Of a stretch of DNA of 31,936 bases, positions 22,347 through 29,815 are shown one piece after another. The translations under genes and the position numbers were made by a program. How positions within the stretch are numbered: the stretch's first letter is position 1; each line of letters begins with the position of its first letter. The notes beneath the pieces are model-generated. The model ran no database searches. It saw only the letters and a list, made by a program, of their open reading frames with translations, and was not told the DNA's origin. This DNA is from a virus: positions 1 through 31,936 of the IMG/VR virus record IMGVR_UViG_3300035688_001185; one strand, written 5' to 3'.

Positions 22347-25175
22347 CTAGGACTTCGTGCTGTTCTCATAGTTCTTTATGACGTGGTCTCTCAGGCTCCT
22401 GCAAAGAGGAATGAAGGGTTCAAATGAGAGATGACGGTTATGTTTGAATAGGCCTTCAGATATCAAAAGATATTCCCATTTCTCTGGTTGCTCAATTGGG
22501 GGTTTGACTCCTGATGCTGTTTCGCACCATCTTCTGGCAGCTCGTGCCTTCACTGCTACCGTGGCTTTCTCCATGTCTCTGTCGCCCTTGGTCTCTACAA
22601 GGTAGATGGCGTCTTTAGTCTTGATTAGAAAGTCAATTTCATATTCTCTCAGTATGCCATGCTCATCTCTGTAGGGTATTTTTAGAGCGTGTCGCTTGTC
22701 CAATTTAGCGAAGGACAGGACATCTGCTGAGGGCTCTATGATGTCTGCCATGAAGTCTCGTTCAAACCCTCCTCCAACCGAAGAGTACGCTTGTTTGGGA
22801 TAGATGCACTTCCAGGTATCCACAGAGTAGGTTGATCTGAGCATAAGCCGGCTCACGTCTGAAAGCCTACGCCAGTTGCCAGTCCTTTCATATTGGACAT
22901 CTCCCATCATTTTCAGAATCCTATTTCTAATGTTGTCCACAACATGGTCAAATATTAGCGAGAAGTTCAATACCTGATAGTTCTTAGGATCGCTGAAGTC
23001 TATAGGTTTGCCAAAAAGGCGGTTTGAGACGTACTTGTCGATTACTTCTGCGATTTCGGCTAGATGCCCAGAAAGGATCGTGGTTTTTCCTTCTTCGGCA
23101 ACTGCCTTTGCTGCGCGAGAAAGGAAGTATTCGTAATTGAAGTATTTATTTTCAAGTTTCCATGATTTGGTCTTTTTTCCTGTGTCGACATGAGTTTCTT
23201 GTATGAGCAGTTTGCCAAGGGATTCTCTTAGACTCTCAAAGTCGACGATCAATACGCTGTAAGGCGGTATCTTTGAAACGTCGATTTTCGTTATGTCGGG
23301 AAACTTGCCCTGCTCAAACACCTGAACTGGAAAGGCTATGTCGAACTGATCTATTCTTGAGGGTATTGCATCGACTGGAATTATGTCGGCCGTTGCCTTT
23401 GTCTTACTTGTGTCTCCTTCGCCAATTATGAAACCTTCTTGCTTCAGTCTTTCATAGAAGTTCCTGAATCTCGGATGCTCGACGATGAAAAGGAAGTCAT
23501 AGGAGGCTGAGGGCGGCTTGTTCCTTTTGATTTCTTCAATAGCTTCAATCTTTGTTTGCCATATCTGAGGATACTCCTCTTGAGAGAACATTAGTCTTAG
23601 TCCGCGTCCCACTATTTGTTCTAGGAGAAGATCTGCGTCAGTAGCCCGCAATACGACTATTACGCAGATGTTTTTCCTATCGAAACCTTCTCTCAACATA
23701 AGAACGGAGATGACTATGCTGAGGGGATCGTTCGCGTCGTCAATCAAGTCGAGTCGGCGTCGTGCTTCTTCCAAGTCATGCTCTGACAAGTCGGTATGAA
23801 TCATCATCACTTTCTTTGAGTCATACGGTTTCCCGCTGTCATCGGCTATCGACATGAAGTGCTTGCAGACTAAATTTGCCACATCAGTTTCTTCGCAAAG
23901 GATCATCATTACAGGTTTTTTGTCGATTCTTTTTTGCTCATATTCCAATGTAAGTTGTTCGAGTTTCTTCCGCCCTATCTCCAAGAGTGTTTTTTGTCCT
24001 GCTGACAAACCTACTATTTCGCCTCGTTTTTTCCCTTCCTCAGGCTTCTCTCGTTTGGCTCTGAAGTCGAGAGTTTCGAGTCTTTCGCCGGCGATGGCTT
24101 GCCTTTCTTCCAGGAATAGCTGCTTGACTAGCATGTCCCTCATCGATTGAGACAGGTCATAGTCATAGACTATGTGCGGGAAGAATTTCTTCTGCGTACC
24201 TGTACCGAAGAACGGAGTCGCTGAATAGTCAATTTGAATGAAGGAACCTCTTTCCTTCTTATGTCTCTCACACAATCGTTGGTAGAGAAGTGAGATGAAT
24301 TTTCGCCAAACAAGTTCCTCGTCACTACCCGCTTTGAGGTGAACATGGTGTGCCTCATCGTTCATTATCGTGACATCTGGAAAAGCAGATAGGAATTCTG
24401 CGAGAAAGTCGCCACGTGTTTGCTCACCGACTTCCTCTCCTGTCAACTTTTCCCACAAGGAGCCTTCATTTCCGCTCAGCTTGAACTGTTGCCAGTTAGT
24501 AATGAATGCGAATGGGCCTTCAGGAGGAGTAGTATTGGAACCTATGTCGGTTGGTTCATAGAAGTCTATATGGAACTTTGGGCGCCATTCAATTGGCATG
24601 AATATGGATCTGTTAATATCAGATCTCTGCGGATCCCTCAAACCGCTTACTGGATCTCGCCTTCCTTTGAATGCATCGAGCAGTCTATTTAGAACTTCAT
24701 GACCCGGTGCCACGACTAGAAAGCGGCATGAATACCAATCCTTCGTTTCACCCGGAGCTTTGCTTGGTTTTTCTTTGTTCATAGCATTGAAGTATTGCCA
24801 TACTGCTAATGCCAGAAGCACCCATGTTTTGCCGGTTCCTGTGGCCATTTTGAGGCAGTACTTGCAGAATGGAGATCCTTGAACTTCATCGAGAACAGCT
24901 TTGCTGCTGAACAGTACTTCTGGAGCAACCTTCTCAAATAGCTCTCTAAGGCTTCTGACTTGGAGAATTTCATGACAATAGATTATCGTCTCGATAGCTT
25001 TTCTCTGACATTCAAAGAGTTTTTCGGTTGCTTCTTCGTCGCGATCAAACCAGTAATGCAATAGATGATAAGTAGTTTGTGTGACCCCTGGGTAGCCTTG
25101 CATTGACCATGCTTCAACCTCTGATTTTAGAGCTTCTGCAAGGTGCATTTGTGATATTACGGGAGCTTTGGGCAT
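22347..25175 (-). CDS. res: Type III restriction enzyme Res subunit (helicase-nuclease)
   Basis: A 942-residue superfamily 2 helicase with nuclease. Motif I ATGTGKT (111-117), motif II NDEAH (272-276), motif III SATPF (318-322), and motif VI-like QIVGRGLRLMF in the second RecA fold are all present. The C-terminal PD-(D/E)XK nuclease is visible as EIDFLI (D848) and LVETKG (E861, K863), both with the expected hydrophobic strands. With the modification subunit it would cut unmethylated DNA after ATP-driven sliding. The start is ATG 25175, with GAGGAG inside the end of mod and only two bases between stop and start, so translation is coupled. Length and motif order are those of an intact type III Res. 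Confidence 0.93.
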   Translation of the reverse strand: MPKAPVISQMHLAEALKSEVEAWSMQGYPGVTQTTYHLLHYWFDRDEEATEKLFECQRKAIETIIYCHEILQVRSLRELFEKVAPEVLFSSKAVLDEVQGSPFCKYCLKMATGTGKTWVLLALAVWQYFNAMNKEKPSKAPGETKDWYSCRFLVVAPGHEVLNRLLDAFKGRRDPVSGLRDPQRSDINRSIFMPIEWRPKFHIDFYEPTDIGSNTTPPEGPFAFITNWQQFKLSGNEGSLWEKLTGEEVGEQTRGDFLAEFLSAFPDVTIMNDEAHHVHLKAGSDEELVWRKFISLLYQRLCERHKKERGSFIQIDYSATPFFGTGTQKKFFPHIVYDYDLSQSMRDMLVKQLFLEERQAIAGERLETLDFRAKREKPEEGKKRGEIVGLSAGQKTLLEIGRKKLEQLTLEYEQKRIDKKPVMMILCEETDVANLVCKHFMSIADDSGKPYDSKKVMMIHTDLSEHDLEEARRRLDLIDDANDPLSIVISVLMLREGFDRKNICVIVVLRATDADLLLEQIVGRGLRLMFSQEEYPQIWQTKIEAIEEIKRNKPPSASYDFLFIVEHPRFRNFYERLKQEGFIIGEGDTSKTKATADIIPVDAIPSRIDQFDIAFPVQVFEQGKFPDITKIDVSKIPPYSVLIVDFESLRESLGKLLIQETHVDTGKKTKSWKLENKYFNYEYFLSRAAKAVAEEGKTTILSGHLAEIAEVIDKYVSNRLFGKPIDFSDPKNYQVLNFSLIFDHVVDNIRNRILKMMGDVQYERTGNWRRLSDVSRLMLRSTYSVDTWKCIYPKQAYSSVGGGFERDFMADIIEPSADVLSFAKLDKRHALKIPYRDEHGILREYEIDFLIKTKDAIYLVETKGDRDMEKATVAVKARAARRWCETASGVKPPIEQPEKWEYLLISEGLFKHNRHLSFEPFIPLCRSLRDHVIKNYENSTKS

Positions 25176-25177
25176 GG

Positions 25178-27187
25178 TTACATTCTCCTCAAATCAATCA
25201 CTTGGCTTGCTGATGCATCGTTTCCAAAGACATCAACAAGTCTTACAGCAATTGTAACTCGCTTGCCCGTTTCGATTTCCTTTGTAGCCGTCTTTGGGAC
25301 TTCCTTGATGTCTCTCCCGAACCCTCGAAACGCTTGCCAAACAGATTTGAAAGTGATGTTGTCGTGATCCCAATCTATAGCCCAATAGTCTACTAACGCA
25401 AAGTAGTCTTTCTGGACTATCTGCATTACCTCTTGTCTTCTCTTCTCGTCTTCTATTGGATAGTCGAAGACCACGTAACGTTCTATTCCCACCGTTACCT
25501 TAGCCTTACCGTTGCCCAGTTTCTCGAACTCTGGAGGTGCCAGTTTCAGATACGGTTTTTCGTGGAAATATATTTTGTTTCGAAGAGGCTCAATTTCCTC
25601 CTCCGTCTTAGCTGTCTTCAGGTAATCATAGACTTCAGGTGGAATGGTCTTGTTAGAGATCTCCACTTTCCATTTGTTTTGTGCTGCCCTTTTTCTTTCC
25701 TTTAAGGATTCTTCATAAGTATACTCATAGTCCCATCCAAGGATCACGAGGCGCTTGTAACCTGTGCCATCAAGTTTGTCGGCCAGATAGGCAAGTTCTT
25801 CGACTTTCTTGGCACTGACAGGTCTGTCAGGGTAGCTCACATAAATGAGTTCTACAATCCCGTCTGAAGATTTTCTAGTTCCAAGATCTGGCAAATCCTC
25901 TCTTGGGGTTGCCCCATATAGCTTGAGAACAATTTTCTGCATTTCGTAAATCCGGACCCCCGATAAGTAGATCAAGTGTCGTTGGTAGTTGCCTATATTT
26001 TCAAGCAAGAATGGTTTTGCGTCCATTTCTACAAAGCGATTTCTTGTGACTTGTATCGCTGTCTTTGAAAAATCGCAGCCAATCCATTTCCTCTTCAATC
26101 GCTCAGCTACGGCAAGAGTCGTCCCTGAACCACAGTAGAAGTCTGCAACCAAGTCTCCTTCAACTGAACCCATAGCCAAGATTCTTTCAAGGAAGTTTTC
26201 GTTCTTTTCAGTGTTGTATCCATACTTGAATGAGTAAGCGTTTAGATCGTCCCATAGATTAGTGCACAGCGCCTTTTCCCGTGCAGCAACAAGGTATTCG
26301 GGTTTACCGGTTCTCGGGTTAGGTCTCAGTATTCCATCTTTTATGGCTTGTTCAGAACGGTCCTTGGTCCATCTCCAGACGGTTCCAATGGGTGGCATGT
26401 GCCCAAATAACTCATAGTTGAGATTCGGTCTTGTGCCGGCCCAATTAGGAGCGTTAAATGCATGCCAGTTTGCTTCCCTCTTCTCTTCTTTATAAGGAGG
26501 AGTGAAATCTGTTTTTTCGCTTCTGGCATACAAGAGAACAGTGTCATATGCAACATTCAGAGATTTGATATATCCTCGTTCAATGAAGTTTTTCTGGGTT
26601 CGCCTTACGATGATTTCATTTCTGAGATTACCAGGAAAAATCTCATCCATCATGACCCTTACATAAGGGCCGACGTGATAATCTATGTGGACAAAGATGC
26701 AACCATTCTCAGTTAGAAGCCTCTTCATAAGCTGGAGCCTTGGGTAAAGCATTTCTAGATAAGAGTCAATTCCACCACTCCAAAAATCCTTGAAGGCTAG
26801 ACGTTGAGCTACTGGAGGCGATTGCTCAACTGTTTCGTGTCCGATTGCTACCCTTGTGTAGTAATCTTCGCCTGTCCAAAATGGAGGGTCTATGTATATC
26901 AGATTTATTTTCCCTTCATAGCCAGACGCAAGCAACGCCTGCATTGCAAGCAGATTGTCTCCCCAGATGAGTCTATTCATCTTAGTTCTATCAACTGTTG
27001 TTTTTGACAAGGTTTCCATGAAAGATGGCAACCGTGCCTGATCTCTGTGAGGGTTAGGAATTACGATCTCAGCAGTTTGAAACTCAATGTCTTTAGGATT
27101 GGGAGCACGCTTGGGTTTAGTATCCCAGATTAATCTCGCGGAATCTTTCTTCCTGTGTTCAACTTGATTCCCTGCACCTGACGTCAT
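25178..27187 (-). CDS. mod: Type III DNA methyltransferase Mod subunit
   Basis: A 669-residue beta-class amino-methyltransferase. Catalytic motif IV YIDPPF (98-103) comes before the AdoMet-binding motif I DFYCGSGTT (349-357), the order used by type III Mod (N6-adenine). A target-recognition region fills the space between, and about 290 residues with mixed alpha/beta structure follow motif I, where specificity and subunit contacts usually lie. ATG 27187 has only a weak ribosome binding site. It would methylate one strand of a short asymmetric site and guide the Res subunit. It is followed directly by res, and a short AT-rich gap separates it from the DUF365 gene. Confidence 0.92.
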   Translation of the reverse strand: MTSGAGNQVEHRKKDSARLIWDTKPKRAPNPKDIEFQTAEIVIPNPHRDQARLPSFMETLSKTTVDRTKMNRLIWGDNLLAMQALLASGYEGKINLIYIDPPFWTGEDYYTRVAIGHETVEQSPPVAQRLAFKDFWSGGIDSYLEMLYPRLQLMKRLLTENGCIFVHIDYHVGPYVRVMMDEIFPGNLRNEIIVRRTQKNFIERGYIKSLNVAYDTVLLYARSEKTDFTPPYKEEKREANWHAFNAPNWAGTRPNLNYELFGHMPPIGTVWRWTKDRSEQAIKDGILRPNPRTGKPEYLVAAREKALCTNLWDDLNAYSFKYGYNTEKNENFLERILAMGSVEGDLVADFYCGSGTTLAVAERLKRKWIGCDFSKTAIQVTRNRFVEMDAKPFLLENIGNYQRHLIYLSGVRIYEMQKIVLKLYGATPREDLPDLGTRKSSDGIVELIYVSYPDRPVSAKKVEELAYLADKLDGTGYKRLVILGWDYEYTYEESLKERKRAAQNKWKVEISNKTIPPEVYDYLKTAKTEEEIEPLRNKIYFHEKPYLKLAPPEFEKLGNGKAKVTVGIERYVVFDYPIEDEKRRQEVMQIVQKDYFALVDYWAIDWDHDNITFKSVWQAFRGFGRDIKEVPKTATKEIETGKRVTIAVRLVDVFGNDASASQVIDLRRM

Positions 27188-27254
27188 ACAAAACGCATCT
27201 CTTCACAACTGCTCTTATTGATTAAACATGAAGGTCAATCCGCAAATAAAAGCC
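27188..27254 (-). promoter_or_regulatory. AT-rich gap before mod, candidate promoter
   Basis: On the minus strand this 67-base gap contains TTTATTT and GTTTAATCAATAAG. The latter, about 35-45 bases before ATG 27187, can serve as TATA-like element for mod-res-Argonaute. The same gap could also terminate or continue the transcript of the upstream pair; nothing decides between these. Confidence 0.3.
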
Positions 27255-27710
27255 TTATAATAATGCGCCTTTTGGTCGAGAACTTTTGTGGAACAATTCA
27301 GAGTATTCTTCGCGGGTCAAATATTGACCTGCCATTGTAATCGGCCTACCATACTTGACATGAGGAGTATATTCTCTCAGTTTAGACAACATAAGCACTA
27401 GCATCTTCTTTGAGGCTCTGTTTGGCCTGAGCATCATATATTTCTCCAATTCGCCCTTGCTCAGGAATATTCTCTCACCGTATTTTTCCAATGCTTCGCT
27501 GGCAGTCAAGAACTCGACAATTTCGATTATTCCTTCACCAACAATTTCCTTTGAGTCTTGGGATGCGTAGAATACTATTTTTTGCTTGGGCACCAATCGG
27601 AGACCCGTTGTCCAAGTTACATATTTTACTAAAACATTTCTTCTCTCTTGAAGAATCCTCCCAATAAACGGCAGAGGTATCGGAAGTAGCATGCCAATAA
27701 TCTTGTCCAA
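27255..27710 (-). CDS. DUF365-family protein (PUA-like fold expected)
   Basis: About 151 residues from TTG 27710, chosen because AGGTG lies six bases upstream; a GTG at 27719 is part of that ribosome binding site. The sequence follows the archaeal DUF365 pattern as I remember it: DKIIGMLLPIPLPFIGRIL at the start, VLVKYVTW, a strand KIVFYASQDSKEIVGEGIIEIVEFL, then EKYGERIFLSKGELEKYM, and the C-terminal GQYLTREEY. The fold is thought to belong to PUA/ASCH-like small beta barrels that bind RNA or modified bases. It sits between a ribbon-helix-helix gene and the type III genes, all in one direction, so a toxin-like or modification-reading role is possible but unproven. Confidence 0.7.
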   Translation of the reverse strand: MDKIIGMLLPIPLPFIGRILQERRNVLVKYVTWTTGLRLVPKQKIVFYASQDSKEIVGEGIIEIVEFLTASEALEKYGERIFLSKGELEKYMMLRPNRASKKMLVLMLSKLREYTPHVKYGRPITMAGQYLTREEYSELFHKSSRPKGALL

Positions 27711-27736
27711 ATTTAGCACCTAGACATTATTTGATG

Positions 27737-28066
27737 TCACTTCTGCGACTGATCTCGAGCGATTGTTTTTCTACCTTTCTTGGAATCATGAGCATTCTGC
27801 TTCTCCTCAGAGATCAACCTGAAACGTACAGTGTCTTGAATAAACTCTTCTCTAGAGGCATAGCCCAACTGGGCGTTCTCTTTTATGAAGCTCTCAACCT
27901 CACCTAGAAGTTCCGGCGATAACATTACAGACTTGCTCAGTATTGCCTCTATCGCGTCAGAATACGTTTTCATCTTTCCAGTCTCTGCCATTAGCCTTCC
28001 AACAACCGAAGTCAACTTTGCATGAGCCCCATCAGAGATTCGGAGCGTCTTCAAGTCAAATCCCAA
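27737..28066 (-). CDS. Ribbon-helix-helix-like regulator
   Basis: A 109-residue protein from TTG 28066. The N-terminal LKTLRISDGAHAKLTSVVGRLMAETGKMKTYSDAIEAILSKS has the strand-helix-turn-helix pattern of a ribbon-helix-helix antitoxin or repressor. A second helical part follows (LGEVESFIKENAQLGYASREEFIQDTVRFRLISEE), and this too resembles a ribbon-helix-helix second half, so it may contain two copies. The C-terminus is basic. It is 26 bases upstream of the DUF365 gene; together they resemble a two-gene antitoxin-toxin-like unit, and the divergent gap beyond contains palindromes. It may control the whole minus-strand cluster. Confidence 0.65.
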   Translation of the reverse strand: MGFDLKTLRISDGAHAKLTSVVGRLMAETGKMKTYSDAIEAILSKSVMLSPELLGEVESFIKENAQLGYASREEFIQDTVRFRLISEEKQNAHDSKKGRKTIARDQSQK

Positions 28067-28136
28067 TTTCTACTTTGTCAGTTTCAAAAGATAATCCTTC
28101 GCACAAGAAAGCACGCGTGCGTCCACTTTAACTCTA

Positions 28137-28212
28137 CTCTCTCTACTACCTAAGGATGTCGTTAGAACATTGCCCTTTTAAGGGTTCTAATCAAACTGAA
28201 AAGTAGAGAGAG
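28137..28212. promoter_or_regulatory. Divergent control region with nested inverted repeats
   Basis: Outer arms CTCTCTCTACT (28137-28147) and AGTAGAGAGAG (28202-28212) are perfect 11-base complements. Inside is an inverted repeat at 28162-28190 with outer arms TTAGAAC / GTTCTAA and inner arms CCCTT / AAGGG. The outer right arm overlaps the ribosome binding site of the gene at 28218. The region lies between two divergent ribbon-helix-helix genes, so it probably holds operators for one or both, and it may also fold in mRNA. Confidence 0.55.
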
Positions 28213-28217
28213 AGGCT

Positions 28218-28454
28218 ATGCAGAGGAAGAAGTTAGCTGCCTTTCAAAGGGTCGACGATAAGAGATTTGATGATGATATGTTTGTTGACTTAACTATCTA
28301 TGATGTTCCAGCAGCCCTTCTCAGAGAGTTTGGCGAAAAGGTAGTTAGTTCCAGCTACCCAAGCGGAGTTAACGAAGCAATCAAGGACTTACTTCGAAAA
28401 GCCATAACGGAGCATGAGTCAAAACGCATTGAGGCACATCTTCTGGCCACGTAG
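28218..28454 (+). CDS. Ribbon-helix-helix DNA-binding protein
   Basis: A 78-residue protein with a classic ribbon-helix-helix layout: strand MFVDLTIYDVP, helix AALLREFGEKV, turn, and helix SGVNEAIKDLLRKAITEHE. The first 18 residues are basic and could extend DNA contacts. The ATG at 28218 follows a GAGAGAGAGG ribosome binding site that is part of the outer inverted repeat upstream. It is followed after six bases by another small gene. It is likely a dimeric repressor of its own promoter and possibly of the neighbouring operon. Confidence 0.72.
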   Translation: MQRKKLAAFQRVDDKRFDDDMFVDLTIYDVPAALLREFGEKVVSSSYPSGVNEAIKDLLRKAITEHESKRIEAHLLAT

Positions 28455-28460
28455 AACAAG

Positions 28461-28727
28461 ATGCGGGAGCTTCTGCGCAAATTGGTTCGAATCCAGCACA
28501 GAGTCTCAAAGAAACGTTACCTGAACAGTAAGCGCACTTATGAGTATGGGCGCATGTCTCTAGACATTCCAAAGAAGTTCCATGAGATCCTCAAGCCATT
28601 TCTGGAGAAGCAGCTGAACATTGATGTCAAGCGGGAAAGCGATGTTGCAATCATCTCTTTGTCCCCCGTGAAAACGTTTCGGCATGCCGAAAACACCCCC
28701 GACAAAACACCTCCAGAAACCGGTTAG
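28461..28727 (+). CDS. Small basic protein, hypothetical
   Basis: An 88-residue basic protein from ATG 28461, right after the ribbon-helix-helix gene. The first 33 residues are Arg/Lys-rich (LLRKLVRIQHRVSKKRYLNSKRTYEYGR); the middle MSLDIPKKFHEILKPFLEKQLNIDVKRESDVAIISL forms a strand-helix-strand unit that could be a DNA-binding or dimerisation domain. The last codons contain the perfect palindrome TTTCGGCATGCCGAAA. No family recognised. Confidence 0.55.
   Translation: MRELLRKLVRIQHRVSKKRYLNSKRTYEYGRMSLDIPKKFHEILKPFLEKQLNIDVKRESDVAIISLSPVKTFRHAENTPDKTPPETG
28677..28692. promoter_or_regulatory. Palindromic operator-like site, copy 1
   Basis: TTTCGGCATGCCGAAA is a perfect 16-base palindrome inside the 3' end of the small basic gene. 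Two related sites follow at 28768 and 28802, so it is likely a regulator binding site rather than chance. Confidence 0.5.
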
Positions 28728-28760
28728 GAAATGCTCTAGCAACATCAAGCCTCAGATTTT

Positions 28761-28783
28761 GTTTAAATATCTGCATGCCGAAA
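28761..28783. promoter_or_regulatory. TATA-like box with operator-like site, copy 2
   Basis: GTTTAAATAT (28761-28770) is a good TATA-like element, directly overlapping an operator-like half-perfect site TATCTGCATGCCGAAA (28768-28783) related to copy 1. A protein bound here would block transcription of the winged-helix gene at 28921. Confidence 0.5.
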
Positions 28784-28801
28784 CATTTCTCCACTAGGCA
28801 A

Positions 28802-28817
28802 TTTCTGCCTGCAGAAA
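28802..28817. promoter_or_regulatory. Palindromic operator-like site, copy 3
   Basis: TTTCTGCCTGCAGAAA has perfect 7-base arms and the same TTTC-GC-TGC-GAAA framework as copies 1 and 2. Its centre is 34 bases from copy 2 and it lies downstream of the TATA-like box, in the leader of the gene at 28921. Confidence 0.5.
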
Positions 28818-28920
28818 CGTTTTTCCCCAGACCCGTAGACACAAAAATGTGTAAATTAACGTGAAAAGGCACTTCCCCACATAGTCCTGATTTTACCCAC
28901 GTTGCTGGTCAGCGAATGAA

Positions 28921-29328
28921 GTGCCCAAACCCAAAAACACAAGGCTCTCAGTGTTCAAAGGTCGAGAAGCCCGACTCAACCACACCATATTCCAAACTCT
29001 GACCCAAAGAGACCCCCTAACAATCTACGAAATCCACAAGCAAATCAAAACCCAGAAAGGCCTACGACACACAAAATACACCAACGTCAGCCGCCGAGTA
29101 AGAACCCTCGAACAGTCAGGCTACCTCGAAAAAGCAGGAATCAGGAATACCCAAGCAGGCGGCCAAGCAACACTCTATCAGCTCACTACGAGGGCTCACG
29201 TTGCCATCTTGCTCAGTCAGATCAGCCCTGACACCTTCACGAAGGAAGCCGATGAAGACACGCTGATTGCAGAGCTAGCCGCTTTGATCCTCTTTCTAGA
29301 AAAGACCGCATCGAAAGATAAAACGTGA
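28921..29328 (+). CDS. Winged helix-turn-helix regulator
   Basis: A 135-residue basic protein from GTG 28921, without a ribosome binding site, so it may be translated with a short or no leader. Residues about 20-95 look like a winged helix: FQTLTQRDPLTIYEIHKQIKTQKGLRHTKYTNVSRRVRTLEQSGYLEKAGIRNTQAGGQATLYQLT, i.e. helix, recognition helix (TNVSRRVRTLEQSGYLEK) and beta wing. A C-terminal helix (TLIAELAALILFLEK) may dimerise. Operator-like palindromes upstream suggest that it, or the small ribbon-helix-helix proteins, regulates this region. A role in the lysogeny switch fits its position but is inference. Confidence 0.68.
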   Translation: MPKPKNTRLSVFKGREARLNHTIFQTLTQRDPLTIYEIHKQIKTQKGLRHTKYTNVSRRVRTLEQSGYLEKAGIRNTQAGGQATLYQLTTRAHVAILLSQISPDTFTKEADEDTLIAELAALILFLEKTASKDKT

Positions 29329-29343
29329 AGTCAATACTTGACT
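29329..29343. terminator. Short hairpin between converging genes
   Basis: AGTCAATACTTGACT is a 6-bp stem with a 3-base loop between the stop of the winged-helix gene (29328) and the stop of the minus-strand gene (29346). It could terminate both. There is no T tract. Confidence 0.3.
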
Positions 29344-29345
29344 GA

Positions 29346-29591
29346 CTAGGTGCCTCTTGTATCTGAATCAGCGATTTTTTTCAACACTGGATACTGTTTC
29401 TCTAGATCCTTATGTATGCCGCTGTAGAAGCTCCAGAAGAACTCCCACAGTTCAGCCTTATCCTCTGGACTAAGGCTAGACTTCCCTAACGCGCTCCCCA
29501 GCTTCTTCGTTCTATCAAGCAAACGTTCGAATCTCCCATACCAACGATCTTTTTCATCAATCAATTCAAACCACTTCCTCCCATCGGGCAC
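29346..29591 (-). CDS. Small hypothetical protein
   Basis: An 81-residue charged, helical protein from GTG 29591. Sequence character: aromatic N-terminus (KWFELIDEKDRWYGRFERLLDRTKK) and a helical rest (SPEDKAELWEFFWSFYSGIHKDLEKQYPVLKKIA). A minus-strand TATA-like box (CTTATATC) lies about 39 bases upstream, suggesting that it has its own promoter and a nearly leaderless mRNA. It is the only minus-strand gene in the control region. No family recognised. Confidence 0.55.
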   Translation of the reverse strand: MPDGRKWFELIDEKDRWYGRFERLLDRTKKLGSALGKSSLSPEDKAELWEFFWSFYSGIHKDLEKQYPVLKKIADSDTRGT

Positions 29592-29625
29592 TTGACTAGC
29601 GCGCTGTGACCTGACAATTCTATTA

Positions 29626-29633
29626 GATATAAG
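29626..29633 (-). promoter_or_regulatory. TATA-like box for the minus-strand small gene
   Basis: CTTATATC read on the minus strand, about 39 bases before GTG 29591. Spacing predicts a transcription start roughly ten bases before the start codon, as in many archaeal short-leader mRNAs. Confidence 0.45.
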
Positions 29634-29711
29634 TAAATCGCCGAGACAAACCTCGAGCTCAACAGATAACGAATATGTCCGTTTTCAGATAGATGACTTT
29701 GCAGGTACCAA

Positions 29712-29730
29712 CAAAGTCTACTAGACTTTG
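29712..29730. promoter_or_regulatory. Operator-like palindrome, CAAAGT family, copy 1
   Basis: CAAAGTCTACTAGACTTTG is a perfect 19-base palindrome with a central C. A second copy begins 29 bases downstream. Both lie upstream of the gene at 29816. Confidence 0.6.
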
Positions 29731-29740
29731 CTGAGCTCTC

Positions 29741-29759
29741 CAAAGTCTACTATACTTTG
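29741..29759. promoter_or_regulatory. Operator-like palindrome, CAAAGT family, copy 2
   Basis: CAAAGTCTACTATACTTTG differs from copy 1 at one base and contains CTATACT, which may serve as the TATA element. Repressor binding to the tandem sites would cover the promoter of the gene at 29816. Confidence 0.6.
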
Positions 29760-29815
29760 ACGGTGCCAGAATTCCCTTAAACTCTTGCGGCAACACAGTT
29801 TAAGGTGAAACCAGT

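Noticed and set aside
28677-28817. CRISPR-like repeats
   Set aside because: The repeats are only 16 bases, palindromic, unevenly spaced (91 and 34 bases) and surround a promoter, so they fit operators rather than a CRISPR array. No array or Cas gene was seen in the window.
29561-29743. Minus-strand 60-codon open frame upstream of the small gene at 29346-29591
   Set aside because: It overlaps the TATA-like box and the CAAAGT palindrome; the translated text is not protein-like and overlaps the better gene.
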